From the NCBI RefSeq assembly GCF_000165835.1, contig NC_014640.1, positions 1,302,001 to 1,366,000 on the forward strand: a stretch of 64,000 nt of DNA, written 5' to 3'. Of this stretch, positions 44,833-52,703 are shown piece by piece. Positions within the stretch are counted from its first letter, which is position 1, and the number at the start of each line of letters is the position of its first letter. The position numbers and the translations under genes are program-made. The notes under the pieces were generated by a model. It searched no databases. It saw only the letters and a list, made by a program, of their open reading frames with translations, and was not told where the DNA came from. The DNA is from Achromobacter xylosoxidans A8 (GTDB lineage: Bacteria; Pseudomonadota; Gammaproteobacteria; Burkholderiales; Burkholderiaceae_B).

Positions 44833-45822
44833 ATGAAGAAGATCTATACCAAACTGGCCGGCGCGGCTGCGGTGCTGGCGTGCGTCGCCAGCGGCCCGGC
44901 GCAGGCCCAGGCCGGCGCCTATCCGACCAAGCCGGTGCGGCTGGTCGTGGGCTACGCCCCGGGCGGCACTACCGACATCAGCGCCCGCATGATCGCCGAC
45001 GTGCTGGGCAAGGAATTCGGCCAGACCTTCGTGGTGGAGAACAAGCCTGGCGCCAACAGCAACATCGGCGCCGAGTCCGTCGCCCGTTCGGCGCCCGACG
45101 GCTACACCCTGTTCGTGGGATCGATTTCCACCGCGATCAACCAGTCGCTCTATTCCAAGATGTCCTATGACGCGCTCAAGGACCTGGACGCCGTCGCCTT
45201 GCTGAACGTGGTGCCCAACATCCTGGCCGTCAACGCCAGCGTGCCGGTCAAGTCGGTGCAGGAATACATCGCCTACGCCAAGAAGAATCCGGGCAAGCTG
45301 ACTTGCGCCTCGCCCGGCAACGGCTCGTCCGCCCACCTGGGCTGCGAACTCTTCAAGATGAAGACCGGCATCGACATCCTGCACGTCCCGTACCGCGGTA
45401 GCGGCCCGGCCGTGGCCGACCTGCTGGGCGGACAAGTCGACTCCATCTTCGACAACCTGCCGCCGCTGTTGCCGCACGTGCGCGCCGGCAAGCTGACCGG
45501 CCTGGCCGTCACCACTGGCAGCCGCGTGCCGTTCGCCCCGGAGATTCCCACCATCGCCGAATCGGGCGTGGAAGGCTTCGACGTGGCGGCCTGGTTTGGC
45601 GTGTTTGCGCCCGCCGGCACGCCGCCGGAAATCGTCCAGAAGGTCAACGCCGCCATCAACAAGGCCCTGACCTCCGACGCCGCCCTGGCCGCCAGCTACC
45701 AGACCAACGGCTTCCTGATGCCCCCGCCGCCCAACACGCCGCAAGCGTTCAAGGCCTTCATGGAAAGCGAAACCCGCAAGTGGGGCGAAGTCGTCAAGGC
45801 GACCAACCTGCAGATCAACTGA
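44833..45822 (+). CDS. Bug-family (TTT) periplasmic solute-binding protein
   Basis: A 329-residue periplasmic protein with a Sec signal peptide (MKKIYTKLAGAAAVLACVASGPAQAQ) and the family start AYPTKPVRLVVGYAPGGTTD. The VPYRGSGPAVADLLGG segment is typical. AGGAGG precedes the ATG at 44833. It follows the FMN dehydrogenase gene by 100 bp in the same direction and probably delivers or senses the substrate of the two enzymes. No membrane TctAB genes are near. Confidence 0.88.
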   Translation: MKKIYTKLAGAAAVLACVASGPAQAQAGAYPTKPVRLVVGYAPGGTTDISARMIADVLGKEFGQTFVVENKPGANSNIGAESVARSAPDGYTLFVGSISTAINQSLYSKMSYDALKDLDAVALLNVVPNILAVNASVPVKSVQEYIAYAKKNPGKLTCASPGNGSSAHLGCELFKMKTGIDILHVPYRGSGPAVADLLGGQVDSIFDNLPPLLPHVRAGKLTGLAVTTGSRVPFAPEIPTIAESGVEGFDVAAWFGVFAPAGTPPEIVQKVNAAINKALTSDAALAASYQTNGFLMPPPPNTPQAFKAFMESETRKWGEVVKATNLQIN

Positions 45823-45979
45823 TAGGCGAGGGGAGGGGCGGTCCGCGGCCCCTTTGGAGCATTCTTGGGGACGGATTGGTGGCGTCGCGGCGACATAGCG
45901 GTACGGAACCACCCGATTCCCGATTTGCGTGATAGAATGTTCGACTTTCCAGGAAAGCACGCTTTTCTGGCTGAAGTTA

Positions 45980-46064
45980 GCCGACGTGGTGAAATTGGTA
46001 GACACGCTATCTTGAGGGGGTAGTGGCGAAAGCTGTGCGAGTTCGAGTCTCGCCGTCGGCACCA
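45980..46064 (+). tRNA. tRNA-Leu(GAG)
   Basis: An 85-nt class II tRNA with encoded CCA. Acceptor GCCGACG/CGTCGGC with A discriminator, anticodon stem CTATC/GGTAG with loop TTGAGGG (anticodon GAG), a long variable arm and T-loop GTTCGAGTC. It reads CUC/CUU leucine codons. Its 5' part closely matches the intron-bearing tRNA-Leu(UAA). Confidence 0.95.
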
Positions 46065-46100
46065 AGAATTCGATGCTCCAGCGTTATTGCGAGCATCTGC

Positions 46101-46140
46101 AAAAAAACCCGCATTCTCACCAGAGTTGCGGGTTTTTTGC
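46101..46140 (+). terminator. Rho-independent terminator after tRNA-Leu(GAG)
   Basis: CCCGCA and TGCGGG pair across a 13-nt loop, with seven A before and six T after. The symmetric A and T runs let it serve both the tRNA and the convergent monooxygenase gene. Confidence 0.85.
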
Positions 46141-46173
46141 ATTCGGCCTGGGGCAAGCTGCCCGCCTATCCCG

Positions 46174-47424
46174 TCATTCCTTCTTGTACGCCAGGTAATC
46201 CAGATGGATGCCGATATGGTCGGCGATGTAGCGGGCGTCGTGCCAAACCCCCCAGATGAAGGAAGAGCTGCGGTTGGTGAGGTTGGGCAGGCCGAGGAAG
46301 TAGATGCCTTTTTCGGCCGAGATGCCACGCTTGTGGATGGGGTAGCCGTTTTCGTCGAAGGTGTCGACGTCGATCCAGCTGAAGTCGACCTTGAAGCCGG
46401 TCGCCCACAGGATGGTCTTGATGCCGGCCTCGGCCAGGTTCAGGCTCAGGATGGGGTAGGTAAGGCACTCCGGATCGGGCAGCAGTTTCCAGGCATCGGG
46501 CTCGAGCGGCAGGTCCAGGCCGTTCTGCTCGATGTAGGCGTCGGCTTCGCGCAGGACTTCGAAGTAGTCGGCGTCGCCCTGGGCGACGTCGCGGCCGAGG
46601 TTGTCGGCGAAGTGCAGCACGCCGTTTTCGTAGGAGGTCGTGATGCCGACGAGCTGGATGCCGTCGCGGGCCAGGCGCCGGAAGTCGACGGTCTTGCCGT
46701 TTTCATAGCCGCTCACGGCGAAGGCGACGTGTTCGCGCTTGGGCTTTTTCTTGACTTCATCCCACATGCCCAGCGCGCCCAGCCACCAGCAGTAGTCGCG
46801 TTCACGGTAGGAGCGCGGCGGACGGTAGTGTTCGCCCACCGACAGGTAGACGGTGCGGCCGGCCTGGCGCAGTTCTTCGGCGATCTGTGAGCCGGAGGCC
46901 CCGGCGCCGACCACGAGCACGGCGCCGTCGGCCAGTTGGCCCGGGTTCTTGTAGGCCGAGGAATGCAGCTGCTGGATGCCGGCGCTTTCCGGCACGATTT
47001 TCGGGAAGGTGGGGACCTGGAAGGGGCCGGTCGCGGCGACCACGTGCTGGGCCTCGATAGTGCCTTCGGAGGTGGTGACGGTGAAGCCTGGGCGCTTGTC
47101 ATTGCGCTTGACGCGCAGGACTTCGACGCCGGTGCGCACCGGCGCCTTGAGCATCTTGGCGTAGTCCTCGAAGTACTGGGCCATGCGCTCCTTGGGCGGA
47201 AAGACGTCGGGCCCGACGTCATCGAATTTCAAGCCGGGAAAGCGGTCGTGCCAGGCGGGGCCGTTGGCGACCAGCGAGTCCCAGCGTTCGGAGCGCCAGC
47301 GTTCGGCGATCCGCTTGCGTTCCAGCACGATATGCGGAACCCCCATGGCGCCAAGGTGCTCGCTCATCGCGATGCCAGCCTGGCCGGCGCCGATCACCAG
47401 CGTATTGGTTTTTTCAATTGACAT
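46174..47424 (-). CDS. Flavin-containing monooxygenase-like protein
   Basis: A 416-residue flavoprotein with two nucleotide-binding loops: GAGQAG (residues 12-17, FAD) and GAGASG (~172-177, NADPH). A HSSAYKNP segment matches the FMO/Baeyer-Villiger type HS-x-x-Y motif, and ATGFK near the C-terminus is the usual FAD-contact. Such enzymes oxygenate N, S or carbonyl compounds using NADPH and O2; the substrate is unknown. The start ATG at 47424 begins MSIEKTNTLVIGAG. It is transcribed away from the ABC ATPase across a 393-bp gap. Confidence 0.85.
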   Translation of the reverse strand: MSIEKTNTLVIGAGQAGIAMSEHLGAMGVPHIVLERKRIAERWRSERWDSLVANGPAWHDRFPGLKFDDVGPDVFPPKERMAQYFEDYAKMLKAPVRTGVEVLRVKRNDKRPGFTVTTSEGTIEAQHVVAATGPFQVPTFPKIVPESAGIQQLHSSAYKNPGQLADGAVLVVGAGASGSQIAEELRQAGRTVYLSVGEHYRPPRSYRERDYCWWLGALGMWDEVKKKPKREHVAFAVSGYENGKTVDFRRLARDGIQLVGITTSYENGVLHFADNLGRDVAQGDADYFEVLREADAYIEQNGLDLPLEPDAWKLLPDPECLTYPILSLNLAEAGIKTILWATGFKVDFSWIDVDTFDENGYPIHKRGISAEKGIYFLGLPNLTNRSSSFIWGVWHDARYIADHIGIHLDYLAYKKE

Positions 47425-47817
47425 TGCAAGATCCTAAGAAATACCGAGACCCTGGTGCGTCTCGATGCTGACACGAAGATCAAGGACAAGAAGGCCGACG
47501 AACCGCGCGCAGGCTTCAGATGCGCACTGAACGATAGGCACGCAGTGTGATCTCGAAGCGCCGAGTTGATAACTTCGTTTTTCGGACGGCTGACTTAGGA
47601 AAAAGCAAAGGTGCTGGTTTACGTGGGCGGTGAGGGCCGTCACGCCTGCGCCATCGCGATTTCGTTTTTCCGATGGCCCCCATCAGCATCGGCAACGCAC
47701 TGCAAAAAGGGCTTTGCCGTATTCTTGAATCCACCAAAACGCTGACGTTGCACCCTTGCGTGCCATGCGGCCACCGCCTGTTTTTCCCGGGATTTTTGCG
47801 TCGGGAGACTGAACTCC
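47425..47817. other. Divergent intergenic region, no gene recognised
   Basis: 393 bp between the monooxygenase (-) and the ABC ATPase (+). It must hold both promoters. Short open frames are present, but none has a plausible start site or a recognisable protein. The base composition is somewhat more AT-rich than the flanking genes. A TTCGTTTTTC string occurs twice (near 47574 and 47661), which I cannot assign to a known site. Confidence 0.4.
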
Positions 47818-48954
47818 ATGAGTGCAGCAGCCATGCCGAATCGCCCCTTTGCCTCCGATAGCTCCAGCGCGGTCAGCCTGGAGGGAGTGGTCAAGAAGTA
47901 CCGTGATCACACGGTGCTGCAACAGGTGTCCCTGAACATCGAGCGCGGCGAGTTCCTGACGCTGCTGGGTCCGTCGGGCTGCGGCAAGACCACCTTGTTG
48001 AACCTGATCGCGGGCTTTGCCGACGCGGACGGCGGCGAGATCTTCATCGACGGCAGGCCGGTCACGGCACTGCCGCCGTATCAGCGCCAGATCGGCATCG
48101 TGTTCCAGAACTACGCGCTGTTCCCGCACATGACGGTGGAACGCAACATTGCTTATGGCCTGCGGATGCGGCGTGTGCCGGCCGCCGAGATCGAGCAGCG
48201 GGTGCGCGAAGCCATGGCCCTGGTCAAGCTGGACGGATTGGGCGAGCGCAAACCGCGCGAGCTGTCCGGCGGGCAGCAGCAGCGGGTGGCGCTGGCGCGG
48301 GCGCTGGTGATCCGTCCCAAGGTGCTGTTGCTCGACGAGCCGTTCTCCGCGCTGGACAAAGGCCTGCGCGGCGCCATGCAGGTGGAGATCCGCGATATCC
48401 AGCGCAAGTTGGGTGTCACGACGATATTCGTCACCCATGACCAGGGCGAAGCCCTGAGCATGTCGGACCGCATTGCGGTCATGAGCCAGGGAGTGATCCG
48501 GCAGGTCGCAGCCCCCGACGAGCTGTATCGCAATCCGCAGGATCCTTTCGTGGCGTCGTTCCTGGGCGACGTCAACATCCTGCCGGCGCACTATCACGGC
48601 TCCAGCGCCGAAACCATCCAGTTGCGCCTGGGCGGGGGGCTGACGCATATTCCCCGCCACCGCCTGGTGGGCGGCTCGCACGAGGGGCACCGGCTCGATC
48701 TCTACGTGCGGCCCGAACATATCAAGCTGGAAAACCTGCATAGCGGGTCGGTCCTGAGCGGCACGGTCGTCAATCACGTGTTCCAGGGCGACCACGTGGA
48801 TCTGTACCTGGAGGTGCATATCCCCGTGGAAGGACGCCAGCACGTCATGGTGCGCACCTCCGATCTGAATTGCATCCATGAATGGCCCGTGGGCGCCGTG
48901 GCGGGGCTTGCGCTGCCCGGCCACGGGGTCAGCGTCTTCAAGGCATCGTCCTGA
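47818..48954 (+). CDS. Polyamine/iron-type ABC transporter ATPase (PotA-like)
   Basis: A 378-residue ATPase: Walker A GPSGCGKTT (~residues 51-59), signature LSGGQQQRVA, Walker B LLLDEPFSALD, switch His in VTHDQ. A ~110-residue C-terminal TOBE-type domain follows (HYHGSSAETIQLRLGGG onward), as in PotA/CysA-like enzymes that sense substrate. The matching permeases and binding protein lie 3.7 kb further on the opposite strand (52704-55479), an atypical split; they are the only partners of this type here. ATG at 47818 is followed at once by a second Met (residue 6). Confidence 0.85.
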   Translation: MSAAAMPNRPFASDSSSAVSLEGVVKKYRDHTVLQQVSLNIERGEFLTLLGPSGCGKTTLLNLIAGFADADGGEIFIDGRPVTALPPYQRQIGIVFQNYALFPHMTVERNIAYGLRMRRVPAAEIEQRVREAMALVKLDGLGERKPRELSGGQQQRVALARALVIRPKVLLLDEPFSALDKGLRGAMQVEIRDIQRKLGVTTIFVTHDQGEALSMSDRIAVMSQGVIRQVAAPDELYRNPQDPFVASFLGDVNILPAHYHGSSAETIQLRLGGGLTHIPRHRLVGGSHEGHRLDLYVRPEHIKLENLHSGSVLSGTVVNHVFQGDHVDLYLEVHIPVEGRQHVMVRTSDLNCIHEWPVGAVAGLALPGHGVSVFKASS

Positions 48955-48988
48955 AGACAGGGTTATCGCACGAGGTTCCACCCTTCCT

Positions 48989-49012
48989 GGCGGCCGCGCC
49001 TGCGCGGCCGCC
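48989..49012 (+). terminator. Hairpin after the PotA-like gene
   Basis: GGCGGCCGCGC-CT-GCGCGGCCGCC is a perfect 11-bp stem 35 bases after the ATPase stop, followed by TAGTTTCC. With only a short T-run it may be a weak terminator between the ATPase and the quinone oxidoreductase. Confidence 0.5.
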
Positions 49013-49043
49013 TAGTTTCCATTCGTCCGCGAGGCACCACGCC

Positions 49044-50042
49044 ATGAATCAGATCCCTGTTGAAATGCAAGCCGTCATCGCCCGCGAGCCCGGCGATGCC
49101 ACGGTGTTGACGCTGGCAGACCGGCCGGTACCCGCGCCGGGGCCTGGCGAAGTGCTGCTGCGCGTGCATTCGGCCGGCATCAACAGGCCCGACATCATGC
49201 AGCGCCAGGGCTTGAGCAAGCCGGCGCCGGGCGTGACCGACGTGCTCGGACTGGAGGCCTGCGGCGAGGTGGCCGCCTGCGGCCCCGGCGTGCCGGAGTC
49301 CTTGCGTGGGCAGCGTCTCATGAGCCTGCTGGCGGGCGGCGGCTATGCGCCGTGGTGCGTGGCGCGGGTGGATCATTCCCTGCCTGCGCCTCAGGGGCTG
49401 GACGACGCGGAGGCGAGCGCCCTGCCGGAAGGGCTGTTCACCGTCTGGCACAACCTGTTCGAGCTGGGCCGCTTGCGCATGGGCGAGACTGTGCTGATCC
49501 ACGGCGGAGGCGGCGGCATCGGCACGCTGGCCATCCAGATGGCGCACGCCGCCGGCGCGCGGGTGGTCGTGACCGATGGCGAACGTGACCGCTTCGACGC
49601 CCTGCGCGAGCTCGGCGCCGCCGAGGTGATCTGCTTTCACGACACGGATTTTGTGGCGGCCTGCGACACCCTCACTGAAGGCCGTGGCGTCGACGTGGTG
49701 CTGGATATCGTCGGCGGCGACTATGTGCGGCGCAATCTGCAGGCGCTGGCATTTGGCGGACGTCACGTGAGCCTTTCCTTCCTGCAGGGATCGGCCGTCA
49801 ACGTGGAACTGCTGACCCTGATGCAAAAGCAGTTGAGCCTGCATTCCTCGACCATGCGCCCGCAGACCGATGCCGAGAAAGCCCGCATGGCCGCCGCGCT
49901 CAGGCGTCACGTGCTGCCCTTGGTGGCCGCCGGCCGCATCCGACCCAAGATGTCGCAAAGCCTGCCCCTGGCCGATGCCGTGCGCGCGCACCAGTTGCTG
50001 GAGAGCGGCAAGGTGTTCGGCAAGCTGGTCCTCAAACCCTGA
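49044..50042 (+). CDS. NAD(P)H:quinone oxidoreductase, PIG3/QOR-like
   Basis: A 332-residue zinc-free medium-chain oxidoreductase and paralogue of the protein at 29661-30638. Matching features: SAGINRPDIMQRQG, LGLEACGEV, HGGGGGIGTLAIQMA (NADPH loop) and GRGVDVVLDIVGGDYV. A Gly-rich loop HGGGGGIG replaces HGGASGIG. The ATG at 49044 is preferred to the longer frame starting at 48882. It heads a block of four genes on one strand (GST, AroQ-like, GhrA-like) with gaps of 15, 10 and 12 bp, so these are probably one operon. Confidence 0.86.
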   Translation: MNQIPVEMQAVIAREPGDATVLTLADRPVPAPGPGEVLLRVHSAGINRPDIMQRQGLSKPAPGVTDVLGLEACGEVAACGPGVPESLRGQRLMSLLAGGGYAPWCVARVDHSLPAPQGLDDAEASALPEGLFTVWHNLFELGRLRMGETVLIHGGGGGIGTLAIQMAHAAGARVVVTDGERDRFDALRELGAAEVICFHDTDFVAACDTLTEGRGVDVVLDIVGGDYVRRNLQALAFGGRHVSLSFLQGSAVNVELLTLMQKQLSLHSSTMRPQTDAEKARMAAALRRHVLPLVAAGRIRPKMSQSLPLADAVRAHQLLESGKVFGKLVLKP

Positions 50043-50057
50043 CCTCCGGAGACTGGA

Positions 50058-50672
50058 TTGAAACTACTCTATGCCCCGACGTCCCCCTTCGTGCGCAAGG
50101 TGATGGCTTGCGCGCACCTGACCGGCCAGGCTGAACGGATCGAATGGCTGGCCAGCGCTGCGCATCCGGTGAACCGCGATGCGCGCATCGCCGCCCACAA
50201 TCCGCTGGCCAAGGTGCCGACCCTGATCCTGCCAGACGGCAGGGCGCTCTACGACAGCCGTGTGATCTGCGAATACCTGGCCGGTGCCGCCGGCGACACG
50301 CAGCTGTTTCCGGCTGGCGAGGCGCGCTGGCTGGCATTAACGCGCCAGGCCCTGGGCGACGGCCTGCTTGATGCCGCGCTGCTGGCGCGCTACGAACATA
50401 CGGCCCGGCCGGCCGAAATCCAATGGCCGCAGTGGCGCGAGGCGCAGCTGGTCAAGGTGCAGGCCTGCCTGGCGGAAATCGAGGCGCAGGCCGACAGTCT
50501 GCCGCAAGCGCATCCGAGCATCGGCGACCTGACCATCGGCTGCGCCTTGGGATATCTGGATTTCCGCTTTCCCGAGCTGGACTGGCGCGCTGCGCATCCA
50601 CGCGCCGCAGCGTGGTTCGCCGAGTTCAACCAATTGCCTGCCATGCAGGCGACCCTTCCCCACGAAACCTGA
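50058..50672 (+). CDS. Glutathione S-transferase family protein
   Basis: A 204-residue GST. N-terminal thioredoxin-like domain: MKLLYAPTSPFVRKVMACAH (with a Ser at the catalytic position), NPLAKVPTLILPDG with cis-Pro, and YDSRVICEYL with the Ser that binds glutathione. The C-terminal domain holds HPSIGDLTIGCALGYLDFRFP. This resembles the beta-proteobacterial GSTs near YfcF/YibF-like enzymes. Start is TTG at 50058 with GGAGA upstream. It is 15 bp after the quinone oxidoreductase gene; glutathione conjugation or reduction of an electrophile is possible. Confidence 0.85.
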   Translation: MKLLYAPTSPFVRKVMACAHLTGQAERIEWLASAAHPVNRDARIAAHNPLAKVPTLILPDGRALYDSRVICEYLAGAAGDTQLFPAGEARWLALTRQALGDGLLDAALLARYEHTARPAEIQWPQWREAQLVKVQACLAEIEAQADSLPQAHPSIGDLTIGCALGYLDFRFPELDWRAAHPRAAAWFAEFNQLPAMQATLPHET

Positions 50673-50682
50673 GACAGCCGCC

Positions 50683-51153
50683 ATGACGACGCCGAGCGCG
50701 ACCCCATCATCCTCCACCGTCTGGTTCCTCAACGGGCCGAACGCCAATCTCTACGGACTGGATGCCAACAAGACCTACGGTTCGGACAGCTTTCCCGTGT
50801 TGCAGCAACGCTGCGAAAGCAAGGCTGCCTCGTTGGGCATCCAGCTGAACTTCGTCCAGTCCAACCACGAAGGCCAGCTGGTCGACTGGATACAGGAAGC
50901 CCGCGGCAGCGCGCAGGGCGTCATCATCAACGCGGCCGGCCTGACCTATTCATCGGTGCCCATCCTCGATGCCTTGCTATCCTTCCCGGGCAGGATCATC
51001 GAGGTCCACATGAGCAATATCTGGCGGCGCGAGGCCTTCCGCCATCATTCGTATATTTCCAAGGCCGCCGATGGCGTCATCGCGGGGCTGGGCGGCGATG
51101 GCTATGAACTGGCCATCGAGGCCATGTCCCGCCTGATAAACCGCAGTACCTGA
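50683..51153 (+). CDS. Divergent type II 3-dehydroquinate dehydratase homologue
   Basis: A 156-residue protein of the AroQ family (small flavodoxin-like dodecamer). It keeps LNGPNANL, the SNHEGQLVDWI segment, the catalytic Tyr (Y32 in TYG) and the EVH (E107, H109) plus FRHHSYIS. But the loop Arg five residues before the Tyr (canonical R-E-P-x-x-YG) is Asp27, and the canonical NPGAYTHTS reads NAAGLTYSS, losing a His. Both positions normally hold active-site residues, so normal dehydratase activity is doubtful. It lies in an operon with GST and a GhrA-like dehydrogenase, not with shikimate genes. It may have a different substrate. Confidence 0.8.
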   Translation: MTTPSATPSSSTVWFLNGPNANLYGLDANKTYGSDSFPVLQQRCESKAASLGIQLNFVQSNHEGQLVDWIQEARGSAQGVIINAAGLTYSSVPILDALLSFPGRIIEVHMSNIWRREAFRHHSYISKAADGVIAGLGGDGYELAIEAMSRLINRST

Positions 51154-51165
51154 GGTAGACCGCCC

Positions 51166-52125
51166 ATGCATGCATCCTCCCGCCCCACCGTGTCGGGCGC
51201 CATGATCTTCTACAGCGAATTCGACGACTACACGGCCTGGCGCGACGCCATGCAGGCGCGCCTGCCGGACCTGCGCATGGTGCATGGCAGCGAAGCGCAT
51301 GATCCGGCCAGCATCCATTACGCGCTGGCCTGGAAGGCGCCGCAGGGCTTCTTCGATCGTATGAAGAACCTGCGCCTTATCGTGAATCTGGGCGCGGGCG
51401 TGGATTCGCTGGTGGGCCGCGAGGACCTGCCGGCCGGCGTGCCCATCACCCGCATCACCGATCCCAATATGGCGCGCATGATGGCGGGCTATGTGCTGTT
51501 CGCCGCGTTGCGCTATGCGCGCGACATTCCATATTTCGAAGCGGCGCAGCGCCGGGGCGAGTGGGCCTACCGCCATCCGCGTTCGCCCGAGGACGTGCGC
51601 GTGGCGGTGCTGGGCCTGGGCGAGCTGGGCGCCTGCGCGGCGCAGGAGCTGCGCCGCCAGGGGCTGACGGTGCTGGGCTGGTCGCGCAGTCCACGCAACA
51701 TCGAGGGCATCGAGTGCCACAGCGGCATGGAATCGCTGGACACGGTGCTGTCGCGCGCCGACATACTGGTGGTGATGCTTCCGCTGACGCCGCAGACTCG
51801 CGGCCTGCTGGATCGCGAGCGCTTGCAGCGTCTGCCCCGCGGAGCGGCCCTGATCAATGTGGCCCGGGGCGCGCTGGTGGACCAGGCCGCCTTGACCGAT
51901 CTGCTGCGCAGCGGTCATCTGGGCGGCGCGACGCTGGACGTGTTCGAGCGCGAGCCCCTGCCAGCTGGCGACCCGCTCTGGGCGATGGACAACGTGCTGA
52001 TCACGCCGCACCTGGCTTCGGTGGCCATTCCAGCATCGGCCGCCGGACAGATTGCCGACAACATACTGCGCGTCAGCCAGGGCCTGGAGCCCGCCAATCG
52101 CGTCGATCCCGCGCGCGGCTATTAA
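51166..52125 (+). CDS. D-2-hydroxyacid dehydrogenase, GhrA-like
   Basis: A 319-residue NAD(P)-dependent oxidoreductase. The Rossmann loop is VAVLGLGELGACAAQEL, the catalytic Arg is in INVARGALVD, the Glu in LDVFEREPLP and the His in ITPHLAS. The overall pattern and a D-rather than NAD-specific loop (GWSRSPR, basic) suggest NADPH use, as in glyoxylate/hydroxypyruvate reductase GhrA. It starts 12 bp after the AroQ-like gene. It reduces a 2-oxoacid; which one is not known. Confidence 0.87.
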   Translation: MHASSRPTVSGAMIFYSEFDDYTAWRDAMQARLPDLRMVHGSEAHDPASIHYALAWKAPQGFFDRMKNLRLIVNLGAGVDSLVGREDLPAGVPITRITDPNMARMMAGYVLFAALRYARDIPYFEAAQRRGEWAYRHPRSPEDVRVAVLGLGELGACAAQELRRQGLTVLGWSRSPRNIEGIECHSGMESLDTVLSRADILVVMLPLTPQTRGLLDRERLQRLPRGAALINVARGALVDQAALTDLLRSGHLGGATLDVFEREPLPAGDPLWAMDNVLITPHLASVAIPASAAGQIADNILRVSQGLEPANRVDPARGY

Positions 52126-52147
52126 GGTTGGGCCTTGCGGAGGTCAG

Positions 52148-52661
52148 GGTTCTTTAGCCGCCGAGGCTGCCCTGCGCCATTCCGATGCTCGCCCCGGTGG
52201 GGCTGCGCTTCGGATGGCTCCGGGGTCCTCGGCTGGCAGTCGCCCAATGCGTTGGTTTTGGATCTTGTTCATGGGCAGATGCCGTGAGCCGGTGGCCGGG
52301 CGGAGGGATCCGAAGCGCAGCCCCACTGGGGCGAGCATCGGAATCCCGCAGTCCGGACGGCGGCGGCTCAAGAGCGCTGCCTCCCAAAATCGAAGTGCAG
52401 GGGCGATAGGGCTTCGAGCTTGCGGATGTCAGGGTTCTTAAGCCGCCGAGGCTGCCCTGCGCCATTCCGATGCTCGCCCCAGTGGGGCTGCGCTTCGGAT
52501 GGCTCCGGGGTCCTCGGCTGGTAGGCGCCTAATGCGTTGGTTTTGGAACCCGTTCATGGGTAGATGCCGTGAGCCGGTGGCCGGGCGGAGGGATCCGAAG
52601 CGCAGCCCCACCGGGGCGAGCATCGGAATCCCGCAGTCCGGACGCCGGCGGCCCAAGAACC
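52148..52661 (+). repeat. Tandem array of two ~285-bp palindromic repeat units
   Basis: Two full copies (52149-52375 and 52434-52661), period 285 bp, of the same element as at 676-1122 but in the opposite orientation. Left and right 37-bp arms are 52179-52215/52308-52344 and 52464-52500/52593-52629; each pair is complementary at 36 of 37 positions around a core of ~92 bp. The 59-bp spacer matches the one at 852-911. The array sits between the GhrA-like gene (+) and the transporter genes (-), at a convergent junction. No protein is encoded. Confidence 0.88.
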
Positions 52662-52703
52662 TGACCTCACAAAGCCAATCGGCAACATTCCACCCAGAAC
52701 TAT

